A stretch of DNA of 64,000 nucleotides, from assembly GCF_008831285.2 (NCBI RefSeq), contig NC_045140.1:16862370-16926369 (forward strand), in the 5' to 3' direction. Made by a program: the position numbers and the translations under genes. The notes under the pieces were generated by a model. It was not told the origin of the DNA and did not search any database. It saw only the letters and a list, made by a program, of their open reading frames with translations. Below, in pieces: positions 34,938 through 45,509 of this stretch; position 1 is the first letter of the stretch; each line of letters starts with the position of its first letter. The stretch is from Nymphaea colorata. Lineage: Eukaryota; Streptophyta; Magnoliopsida; Nymphaeales; Nymphaeaceae.

Positions 34938-36978
34938 TTAAAGAATCCTCACAGAACCTGTTTGTAGAATCTTCCATCGTCTGTTCTGAACGAATCTTGG
35001 ACGATTATACTGACACCACCTTTCCCTCTCCCCCTTCCCAATGCTATTCACCATTTCATGAGACACACCATTCAAATTCAGCAGCTTGAGGGTGGCCAGT
35101 CTGCGAACTCCTTCACCCACCCTCCTAAAATCAGGACACTCGCAGATTGACAATGTTTGAAGGTTTGGCAGGGCTCCTTCCTCCACAACAATGCTTCGCA
35201 AGTTTGCGAGATTCATGATGATCAGAGTCTTGAGCTTAAGGAAAATGCTTGTGTAGCATCGGAGTTCTGTCCCGTCGTAGGCGTCATAAAGTTTGAGCCA
35301 CAGCAAATTTGGCGGTGATTTCAAAGAGAAGAATGGGTTTTGGGCTAAATTGGAGAAGTACAAGCCTAACTTCATCCATGGAGGCAACCTCTCCAAGTGC
35401 CCTAACAACCAGACATCCTCAAGATATGGTGGAGATGACACCAAGGATTCCAAATGTAGAGGCTCATCTTCACTGATCGAGGATATATCCAGAGAAAAAA
35501 GGCTTGTCGTTTTCTTAATTGAATCACAGAGTTTCTTCCCTTGATCTTCTTTCACCTTGTATATCGCAAGATTTTTAAGTTGTGTCAAGTTTCCAATCGA
35601 TTCGACGATTTTGTTGGTAGCATTTATGCCAGAAAGTTTTTGCAGGCCTTGGAATGTGCAGACTTGGCTGGGAATTTCACATCCTGAGATTTGACTGATG
35701 GTGAAAGGGTAATCAACACAAGAACACGCAGATACAGACCGCAGTTTTTTCATTTTTGATATGTTTGGCAGTCTTTCTATTTGATTTTCTCTTGTATCTA
35801 TTGCTTGAAGGTTTTGATTTAGGGAAGTTGGAAGCTTCTTTGAGTTTGGTCCTCAAATTTAGGTACCTCAAATGAAATAACTCACCTAAAGCATCTGGCA
35901 GCTCTACAATGGAGGCACCCTGCACATCCAAGATTCTCATCAAAATGAAATTCTTATAAGCAATGCTAAACATTTAGGGAGCAGCAAATACGAAAAGCGA
36001 GCGGATGCACGGTCGTGCCTGTCCACTGGAATATGTCTTCAGAGATTCATCAGTGGCCCCATGGAGTGACAAACGCCTGATTTTTCCATTAGCCACTGCA
36101 CAAGCATCGGAACCATTGTGTGAACAACCATTGTTTACAGACATTATTTTAGAACACCCTTGTTGAGTGGAGATTGGCACTACCAATTCACGCAGAAGAT
36201 CATGCATTTTGCATGTTTTCACCCTTCCTTTGATATTTTTTCTCTTCAATTTGAAGCAAGCTCCTGTTAATAAGCTCCATAAGGTATTGCTTCCCCACCT
36301 CTTCCAATGTCATACCCTGCTTTTCTTCAATAAACCCCTCATGCACCCACAGTCTGATAAGCCTATTCACTTTTATCAAATAATTCTTTGGGAATATTCC
36401 ACAGTACAAGAAACATGCTTTAAGATGAACAGGCAGCTCATCGTAGCTCAATGACAGGATATTTCCAACTCTGTCAAGGGATTGATTGTCACCTAGCTCC
36501 GAGCCATGGCGGTCGTGGACTCTTGCTCATTCTATCTGCGACTGCTCTTTCTTGGACATGACAACCCCCAAAGTCACAATAGCAAGTGGCAAACCACCAC
36601 AACTATCCACCAACTCCTCGCAAGATTTTTGCAGATGAGGAGGACAAACTCTAGCTGGGTCGTCTTGAAATGCCTTCCTACAAAACAAGTCCATTGAAGC
36701 TTCTGGGGACAAGTGCTTAAGGTGATGGGCTTTACCAAACTTTTCTACTTTGTTTTCAATGCCAAAAGTAGTGTTGTTTTTGCGAGATGCGACCACAATT
36801 CTACTTCCACAAGCATCATTTGGAAATGCAAGCGCAGATAATTTAGAACGTCATCACCCCAAACATCATCTACCACGAGGACATACCTTTGCTTTCCGAG
36901 ATGCTCTCTGAGGGCAACCCCAAGAACTGTGCTCAGATAATTCTTCTCGCAGTGTGTGTGTGTGTATGCACTCTTCAA
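34938..36978 (-). pseudogene. RPM1-like NLR pseudogene (NB-ARC part plus LRR)
   Basis: Remnant of a coiled-coil NB-LRR receptor, read through several frames. It begins at the kinase-2 motif RYVLVVDDVW (about 36885) and lacks the coiled coil and P-loop. Then GLPL (CGGLPLAIVTLG, about 36570), RNBS-D (CFLYCGIFPKNY, about 36400), MHD (KMHDLLREL, about 36200) and LRRs; the last 271 codons (34938-35753) are an unbroken LRR stretch. Breaks: a frame change near 36830, a TGA near 36525, a frame change in a poly-A run near 36240, a stop near 35975 and a frame change near 35850. The LRR region shares SGINATNKI.E.IGNLTQL and LWLKLYDAYDG-type blocks with the NLRs at 45510 and 62855, so it is an older, decayed relative in the same orientation. 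Confidence 0.9.
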
Positions 36979-39070
36979 TTATTTAGCGATTCTGGCTTAT
37001 ACATTAACTTAGGTACGAAAAATACCATCACTTCTGCCACTTGATCAATTAGCAACATTCTTTCTGTCATCTATAATTCATGAAATATTTGATTTAGGAT
37101 GGCGGGTAAAGCTGGCCTCCTCCAATACACTCCAAAAAATAATTTGGTCACATTAGACAAGCTATGAACTGATACTGCCCTGTATATTTTGAGCTGCAGC
37201 ATTTAGTGATGAGAAGTGATACTTTCTTTGCCTTAAAAATATTTGTAGTATATGTGTGTTAATAGTATAGTATATGAGAGCATTGTGAACGTCATATATA
37301 TGGGAACTATACATAAACTTCTAAAGAGCATGCGGAACATTCTTTGTGTTCTTTATTATGATAAATAAGAGTATAAGCTGTCAACCGATCTCAGCTACAA
37401 CATCTAAAGATACTTTAGGTGGTGCTTAGATGACACCCTAAAACCAGGGTTTGGATAAAACCTGGTTTTGCCTTCAAAACCTGATTTTAAAAGTGTTTGG
37501 GTACCATTAACCAACCCCAAGTTTTTTAAAACTCATTAAAAACTTGATTTTCATAAAACCAAATTTTTACAAAACTGAGTTAGATGATCCAAACGCCCCA
37601 CTTTCAAAAGATTTACCTTTATATACACTCAATCAAGAACGGTCCCAAAAACAATGGATGGTCGAGCTTCATAAAAATAAGTACACATGGCTTACTCGTG
37701 TGACCAATCAAATTCCGTCATGTTTTTGTCACCATGGGTCCGCACTATGACTTGTCTTAATTGGCAAGCATCTTGCTAGGTCCATACGATATATAATATA
37801 ATATATATTAATTTCTTGAACTCTATAGACTTGCATACTTTAACTAGACCCATCCATCTGTTCCATAGGGCACTTGTCGGTTAAATTAATGACTTTTCTT
37901 GGTCTCCAAGTATTTCTAAGAGCGGTTTACTTATAAAATTTTATAAGTGTATTTGATAGCTTTAGATCTGAGGTCCGAAATTGCAATACATTTAAGGTTG
38001 GATTGGATAAATTTATGAATCAAGATCACTGCAGATCTCAAATCAGCGAAGAAAACAAACACAACCTAAATGATAGCTTCCCTTTCCATGAACTTCACCC
38101 CTATATGAACCAAGAGTTTGAAGCTTTGTTACTGCTGTTCTCATGAAGGTTGAGAATGACTTTTCTCATGTGTACTTAACACTGTGTGTGTGTTTTTAAT
38201 ATGTCCCATCAAACCAATCCCAGGTTTGGTCTCGATTCTCGAGATCGAATTTGGCAGGAGGAAGCTATGTGCCCACATAGTGTTCCTATTACCAAATGTC
38301 TCATATTTGAACTCCCTAAAGATGGTTCTGTTGTAGCTTTGAGGACACCCAATCAAATGTCAACAAAGGTTTCTTCTATCCTTACTTTTAGGGGCTGGCA
38401 AGGACCAAAAATCCACCTCTAATGTGGAATGGCAGTATTTTAGTTGTTACACAAAAAAATGACAGTGACCACGATAATTCAAACCAAAACTTCTGTTTTT
38501 CAGTAAGTGTCATAGGTTCACATTCTTTGGCCCGTGCGGCCTGGTAATAGCTCCTAAAGGTGCTCAAGAGTGTGCGAAAGGAGTATGCGTGGAAATCAAA
38601 GATTGATGGAGGGATGCTCTTGTAAAGAACATAAATTGCATTTATGACAAGAACATAAAAGCAAAGAGATGTGAAAAGAAATCTCAACTTTATGTACATT
38701 AGATGGTCGAGAGACAAGGATTTAAATGCCAACCACCCAAACACAAAATTTCCCAACATGCATTAGGACCTGTAAAAGGTGTTCCATTGCAAATAAACTT
38801 AAAAGTATAAACCAAGGTGTCGTAAGCAAAAAGAAAAGTAAGCCATTCAGATAACAATATGCTTACTTAATATAAATTCTTCAACTTAGTAGAACAATAA
38901 TAGGGCTTTGTATCTCAGAGAGTGGAAGGCCCCTGCTAATCCCTATTAGGACCCTAGTGATTCTTCGCCCCGAATCTGTGAATGTGAAGTGGCGGCAAGG
39001 CAAGTCTTCGCTCCTTCTGTTCAGTTCGAACCCATTCACGTATCTCTCTCCTCATCCGCCATTAGAAGAT
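36979..39070. other. Intergenic, with one MITE-like repeat
   Basis: AT-rich. Holds the MITE-like repeat at 37421-37605 and open frames up to 123 codons (38388-38759 minus) with no recognisable family. The last 200 bases should be the promoter and 5' leader of the gene starting at 39071. Confidence 0.45.
37421..37605. repeat. MITE-like repeat, family copy 1
   Basis: Starts GGTGGTGCTTAGATGACACC and ends GATGATCCAAACGCCCCAC, which read as imperfect inverted repeats around the core GTTTGGAT. Shares inner sequence (AAACTCATTAAAAACTTGAT, CATAAAACCAA) with the copy at 54405-54676. Confidence 0.6.
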
Positions 39071-42000
39071 ATGGAGGTGGCTCCGAAGGTCATCTTCCTC
39101 AGCAGGGACAAGAGAGGCCACGGGAACGCTTTAGCAAACTCCCTCCAGCCAAGCCCTCAGTCCCAACTCCAGAGAACGTCAGCACAATCTTCCCAACCGT
39201 TTCTCTTCCTTTTTCTTCTACATGTTTCCTTCCTTTGGTTGCTGGTTGTGAAGAATTTTTTGTTTCAATTGTACAAAGCTTGAAGGGGGAAAAAGAGAAA
39301 AGGGAAAATAACTTTCTGTTTCTTTCAAATGGTTCAACCCCCCTGTGTGGACTTGCATGAGGGTGTGATTGTTTTGCATCTGCTCTATCTACAAGTCTTG
39401 AATATTTGGGATATGCCATTGCCGACGCTTACTGCTTACATCTTCATTTATGATGAGATTTCCATCTTGCTGCTCGTTTTGGGATAGTGAGTCGATCCAA
39501 AACACCCCTTACAAGCTTTTCGCTTTTCTGGTTGAGCGAGAACTATCAATGAAATTGATGGCTTCTGGTGATATTTCATAAGTTATCGTGTGGAGCTTTA
39601 TTCATTTTGACTGCAATTGTTGCTGATCAGAACATTTCTCCGCATTTCCTTTTACTTATTGTGGCTCAGACTGCTTATTTTCGTTGCAATCATTGCTGCT
39701 CAAAACGTTAATCTGTGATTTTTTCTTGTTGTAGCGCTTATCGTGCATTTTCTTTGGGTGATTGTAACAGTGAATCATCATTTGAACTATCGCTGGAGAG
39801 CTATGGCATTAGCGGCACCAATGCATCGGGTGATCTAATCAGCTTCATTGATGCTCATGGGTCGCCTGTGGTGTGTTCCTTTACCATTAGTATCCTAACT
39901 TGTATTGCTCATGTTGCATTCTTTTCCTTTCTCTGTACAACTCTTCGTTCTACAATAATCCCATGGCGATGATCAGGATGTGCGTGGTATTTCAGTTATT
40001 CGGTTATTTTAAGATCTCAGAATGTGCTGGAGCATGCCAGTGTTTCATTTCCTAATTTCCTGCATAGACGAGTTTATTCATACATATGGCCCTAGAGGAC
40101 CTTTGGAATGATACGTCACGATTATAGAATTAACGGCTGTGACTTCTCTAGAGGAGCTCGAGTTACAGGTATACCTTCAAAAGGTGACTATGTTGAAGGA
40201 ATTATAGTGGTTATTTTCACAATTATGGTATTGGTTTTTCCATCCAAATGACTTCTTTATTGGTAATTTGGTAACAATTTCATCTAAAGCTGGTTAGCCT
40301 AGCCCCTTTTGGTTAAGGGACTTAAGGCAGTGGTAGTTGCCAAAATATTACCAAATTGGCCATTGCCATGGTCTGCGAGACATTATTAAGCATGCAGTAG
40401 TTGTGTATGATATGTAGAACGGTAAGAAGTTCCCTTAGGCATTGCTAAAGATGCTGATTTACTTTGGATGCCATCACCGACAAATGAAAGAAAAACAATT
40501 CATGTCATTTTCATAATAGAGAATCTTCTCTGCTTTCAGGTGTCGATGTTACTTCTGCAGAACTATGAGCCTCCAGTTGCTGCATGTGCTGTCAGTGAGG
40601 TTTTGAGATGTATCATGAAAGGAACGTCAGGCTATATGCCTTCTATCATAGTGCCCATTGTTGTAGCAGATTCAAGGATTGGCAGTGTAGATAAAATTCC
40701 CTCAGCAGCAAATAGAAAGGTTACTCTCTACGCTGCTGAATTTGGGCCATCAACAGATGTCACTCAGATTATGGTTAGAGGGATGCAATATCCACCACTA
40801 TCATTCAGATTGCAAAATGAACCTCTGGCTTGCTTGTTGCAAATTGTCCCGGTCTTGAAATTTCCAGTTGTTCTTCTAGTTGCAGCAACCAGTATGATCT
40901 CAAAATCAGTTGATCACGAAGTTGAGGTATAAATGTCTTAATTCTTCTTGCTGTTTTATCTTCTTCTCTACGTCAGGTTCTTCTGAAATTTTAGCATAAT
41001 TACAACTATTTACTTAAAAGTCAGAATTACTCAAAATAAACAGTCGTTTGTAGCTATTCTTGAGAATTAGTTGCACTAAGAAATTGCATGAAACTAAGAA
41101 TTTCTTCGGTTCGTGAGTGGATTAGAGCACATCTGCAGTTAAATAGGTGCAGACATTAGGAGTACTGCAGTTAACCAATTGCCTAGGCTAGTCTTATTTG
41201 GAAGCCTTTGATTATGGGGGATAAAGTTGCAGCAGATCTGAACTCTAAAGTAATCAAAATAGCATTTATGTTCTTTTATTTTTCTCTCTTTCAAAATGCA
41301 TAAATTATTTTTTCAGGAATTTCTTTGATGTAAAACACTCAATAAAATCATTTGAACCAATGACAGAAAATATGAGTACCTTGCTCTTCCTCTTTATGTA
41401 ATTCTGAATCGACCACCTATGCAGATAAAACTAGGAAGAGTTCTTTTGGATGTGAAGAAATAAAACGAAACTACCTTGCGGACAATTAGTGTAAAAAGGT
41501 CTGGTTTGCTGTCAATTATAAATGTTCACAGTGCATCAAGTAGACATAATGGCAGCTAGTATTACATGTGCTTCTAAATAACACCACAAATTAAAAGATA
41601 CCAGATTGACATGGCCTGCAGCAAACCTGAGGCTGAATGATCAGGTAAAACTCCACATGACGCTGAACGAGCAATCCATTTATAATAAAGAATCTTGCAT
41701 TAGATTGTAGGAGTGCAAATAAGCTGTATGTACCTAACCATCCAATGCTATAGCTGACATATTAAGCGATGAAGGATCTATTTTTGTTTGGGGAAATTGT
41801 GGTCATTTTAAGTTGTCACTGATTTATATATGCAAAAGAAATTTCGAGATATGCTCAAATCAAGTTAAAGGTTTCTGTAGTTTTCTGTTATTTTCAACTT
41901 GAACTACCTGAAAGTAGTATGATTTTGAGTGTGATGTTTAAATGGACACTCTCTGTGATGCTTCTCATGCAATCAAGGTGCACTTTAGCTATGTGCTCAG

Positions 42001-42442
42001 CCATCTTTTTGCAGCAGTGGATACGAAACTTCTTTTGTTACGTTTGAGCTGCATGCAGGGACAGGATCAGATTTTATGTTGGTTTCTTGTTTTTGTTGGT
42101 GTGTATTCACATTTTGTAATATTTTGGTGGTATTTCACTTCCTGTAGCATAAAAATAAGCAACTCCTATAATTTAGAAAACGAAATCCTGACAACCAAGA
42201 TGTTAAACTTTAATACCTTACATATGCTTTCACTAATCACTTCCAGAATCCTGTCTGTGGTGTATAATAAAATCCTAATGTCTTCCGTAACAATGTGTTT
42301 TCTTCTTTAGGCACTTTATGAGCTGGGCGAGTTTTTGGCATCTCCTGGAGGACTATGCTTATGCAAAGACAAGATTAGTGGAAGTTTGACACGAGAGAAG
42401 GCTAAGGTTGGTGTGGAAGCTTGGCGTGCAATATATGGTTAA
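39071..42442 (+). CDS. Conserved protein of unknown function, four exons, complete
   Basis: Exons 39071-39177, 39735-39870, 40540-40926 and 42311-42442; total 762 nt, 253 codons plus stop, all joins GT/AG and in phase. I do not recognise the family with confidence. Protein: MEVAPKVIFLSRDKRG start, then FSLGDCNSESSFELSLESYG, LISFIDAHGSPVVSMLLLQ, ACAVSEVLRCIM, IIVPIVVADSRI, TLYAAEFGPSTDVTQIM, CLLQIVPVLKFPVVLLVAATS and a C-terminal exon ALYELGEFLAS..LCLCKDK ending VGVEAWRAIYG. No signal peptide; alternating hydrophobic strands and short helices suggest a soluble alpha/beta fold, which loosely recalls proteasome-assembly chaperones, but this is a guess. The real-gene case rests on clean splicing and on exon 4 staying open in the duplicate at 59608-59739. 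Intron 3 (1.38 kb) contains the duplication breakpoint. Confidence 0.75.
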
Positions 42443-43197
42443 GACACTTGGCGCACGTTAAAATTCCAGCACAAGGATGAGTGAACTGGATAAATAATGT
42501 AATGAATAGAAGGATAACGGCATTACTCTGTTCACCAGTAATATTTTTGACGAGTTTTTTCCTTTGAGAAGAGGGGAAACAAAAAACAGTTTTATTTTTT
42601 ATCACAGCTATGTGCTGATTGTGTTGTGGGCAGTGGCGATGTTCTGTTACTGTAGTGGTTACAATCCCCCAGATGGTAGGCAGAAGCAGCCCAGGTGATA
42701 TGTCATGGTCATCCAACTGTCAAAAATACAAGAAAAACTTACAAAATGGCTCTCAACTAATGAGCTAACGTCAAATGACTGCCTCGCTTTTCACTAACCA
42801 CAAATAAGCCATCAATTTTTCCATGAAACTCTCGAGCATCCGTAATAAATCAAATGACCAAAAATTCCTCTCTTATACATGATTTAAAAGTAAAAATAAA
42901 CTAAAAAAAAAGGACGCCCATTTCCAGACTCATCGGGTGAGGGTTGCCGGCGACCTCGCTGTTGTCTAGCGAGGATTGTCCAGCGAGCGTCCCTCGACCC
43001 ACCCTGGTTGTCCAGCGAGGCGCAGCGGAGGCCCCCTTCTGCAGCCTTCGGCGAGGGATGGGCAGCCGCCCCTGCAGAGTCGTCGGCCCTCACCGCTACA
43101 ACGAGACCGGACGACGAGGGTCGCGTCCTTGCTGTAACATCCGGCAACTTACTGACGAGGTTTGCTCCCTCTTTCTTCCCTCTCTCAATTAAACAAC
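42443..43197. other. 3' flank of the unnamed gene and GC-rich stretch
   Basis: The 3' untranslated region of the gene, then a GC-rich stretch (about 42912-43160) with repeated GCGAG and CCAGCGAG words, also present in copy B (60225-60480). No coding evidence. Confidence 0.5.
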
Positions 43198-43831
43198 ATG
43201 GAAAGAACAGTTCTGTTGTCCTTTGCTACTCCTCTGTTCATCACTCCCACCACCGAACTCATCAAGACCACGGTCAGAGCACCACTGCTCAAGCATTCGT
43301 CATCCCCATTACCACCCTCCAATGAACCCAAATCTTATTGTCGGTTTTTCTTTTCTATTGCCGATAATGTCGACCGCATGGCCTGTTACATGTCTGGCAT
43401 CGTCCGCGCCTCTCTGACCCACACTGCCTTCTTCTGCCTCCCTCCGTTTCCTGCTTGTCATTACTGCAGCCCTTCCAACGTCGAGCACATGTTCAACATC
43501 CGGTTCCACGCTCACCCAAAAGGCTCCTCCTTCTATTCTGGCATCTACGACCTCGTTGGTGATGGTTCTTCAACACCGATGGCAGATGTGGAAGGTCCCA
43601 AGGAAGATCGCAAGCCACGAGTTTCAACAACCGATCCCTCTTCAAGTTCATGAACTACATCGTTATCAGACATCACTCTACAGCAGGGGTTTTGCTCGAC
43701 CCATATTAGCGAGGGTCGAGTCGGCCGCAGCCAGATACTATAGCGAGGCAAGGATCGCCCGAACGTCGTCACCGTCCAGTCTCGCCGTAGCGTGGGTCCA
43801 TGTTGACAAATGCGATGAAGCAAAGCGCTGA
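43198..43831 (+). pseudogene. CYP94-like cytochrome P450 fragment, copy A, frameshifted
   Basis: N-terminal third of a P450 of the CYP86/CYP94 clan (in those families, fatty-acid or jasmonate omega-hydroxylases). From ATG 43198: a weak hydrophobic start, FFFSIADNVDRMACYMSGI, ASLTHTAFF, then PSNVEHMFNIRFHAHPKGSS and YSGIYDLVGDG. The continuation FFNTDG, MWKVPRKIASHEF and NNRSLFKFMN is found only by changing frame, at about 43565 and twice soon after; these blocks form the family signature GDG-F-N-DG..W..QRK.ASHEF..RSL. The rest of the protein (helix I, ExxR, haem loop) is absent. One extra T near 43622 relative to copy B shifts the frame. No function expected. Confidence 0.65.
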
Positions 43832-45509
43832 GTAATCTCTCTCTCTCCTCTATTATTATTATTGTTATTATTTTACTCTGCACCATCAATTCCTCCAGCT
43901 AGCTGCTCATTTTAGCATATTATGGATAACTCATCTTAAGGTGGATCTACTCGGAACGTGTCTTTGTGCAATTTGCTTTCTTTCTATTCTTTAGAATCAT
44001 TTACTGCTGCTTTCCTCATCTTAATTTTCTCTGTGCATGTTTTTTGTTCTGTATGTGAGGAAATTTTTGGTAGAATGGCTCTGTTCAATATTATACTTTG
44101 ATAGCTGGCCCTGTATGCCTAAAAGAGAAAGTCTTTCTCGAGAATATACATAGAAACATTTGCATTTGTGAGTAATTAATTGATCAAGTTCATTAGATCC
44201 ATTGGATACCGACATTACAATAAAGATCTCACCCAAAAGGAAAATTAAAAAAAAAAAAGGCCATATCCACCCGCGGACTCCTCCAGCATTTGTTTTTCAG
44301 CTCTGCTGCCATAGTTGAGTTTTGGATAAGCCAAAAGGAATCCCACTACTCGAGTCAGAGGCCGAAGTCCTCCCTTCTTCCCTCTCTCCTCGGGATTCAA
44401 AGCTACTTCAGGACGTCAAGTGTCATGCACATTTACAATCTACTTCAGGACGTCAAGTTTCATGCACATTTACAATCAACAGTAGTAGCACCCAGGAGAA
44501 GCAAACTGAGGATACATCAATAGCACACCACTCAGCCCGACTAGCTATTGTACGCCCATCGGAGCCTCCATAATTGAGTTTAACATTTTGGGAGTTAAAA
44601 GGGCCTGTCAAGAAAGGTTTTCCTGCTTTTCTAGATAATTCTTCATTTACTTGTAAGACATAAAGCTGCATTGCACTCATATTATCGATTCTATGAGTTA
44701 TTGGATAATTTTCATGATTTCCGAAGTCACGTGCTACCTTCATTTATTTCCTACGTTACACAAACTCTGGCTAAATTTTCTTTCGTCAGTTTCTTGATAT
44801 TTTTAGGTTATAGTCTTTGTACATGAAAGATAACAGAGACAACAGTTATAGAGGTTTTGTAATAGAGCCACTTACGCTTCTCTCTTCCTCACGTTCCTTT
44901 CTTGAATGAGAAACAACGGAGGTTCTGTTCATATTAATCAAGTCTTACACAGTAAAGAAAGGAAGGGAATCTAGGAATTTCCTTCTACATCAGATCCTGA
45001 ATTATTCAAGACATCATGAGGATCTGATTTACAGTTTCCTTCCTGATTACCAGTGTCACTGTCTGCAGCATTATCCTTGTTATAGATACTTCCTTGAAAC
45101 TGTTCTCTGATCATCTTTTGGAGTCAGCCATACAGGGTCCTGGATGATGATATGTGAATTTGATATTGCGCCTAACAAGCTTTAGGAAGCAAACAGCTAC
45201 GAAACTAATTAGATACTTGTAGCTCTTTTATTCCCCAGAAACAGAGAAACATAGCATCAGACCATTTTAGAGATCACGCTTCAGATGGTCACGTGTGGAA
45301 AAAAGATGAGAATCCAAATGCACACTTTTGACAAACCAAAGGAAATTTTAAGGCAATGCTAAGAATTGAAGCAAGACAGCTTGATAAACCAAGAAAATCG
45401 GAACTAGCACATGCATAATTAGCATGTTTGGCAAAGTAGGTTGATATGTTCCTTATGTCCTGAGATCAGTCTTAAGCATGCACAAGCAGCGACGCCTAAT
45501 TGGGAGTCC
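43832..45509. other. Intergenic part of duplication copy A
   Basis: AT-rich, collinear with 61144-62854. Carries a 37-bp tandem duplication (44403-44476). Relative to copy B it lacks about 110 bases near 61200 and about 107 bases near 62290. No supported gene. Confidence 0.5.
44403..44476. repeat. 37-bp tandem duplication, only in copy A
   Basis: Two copies (44403-44439, 44440-44476) of a unit starting CTACTTCAGGACGTCAAG that differ at one base. Copy B has a single, diverged unit near 61745, so this arose after the segmental duplication. Confidence 0.9.

Noticed and set aside
38388-38759. 123-codon minus-strand open frame.
   Set aside because: No recognisable motif, no splice partners, AT-rich surroundings.
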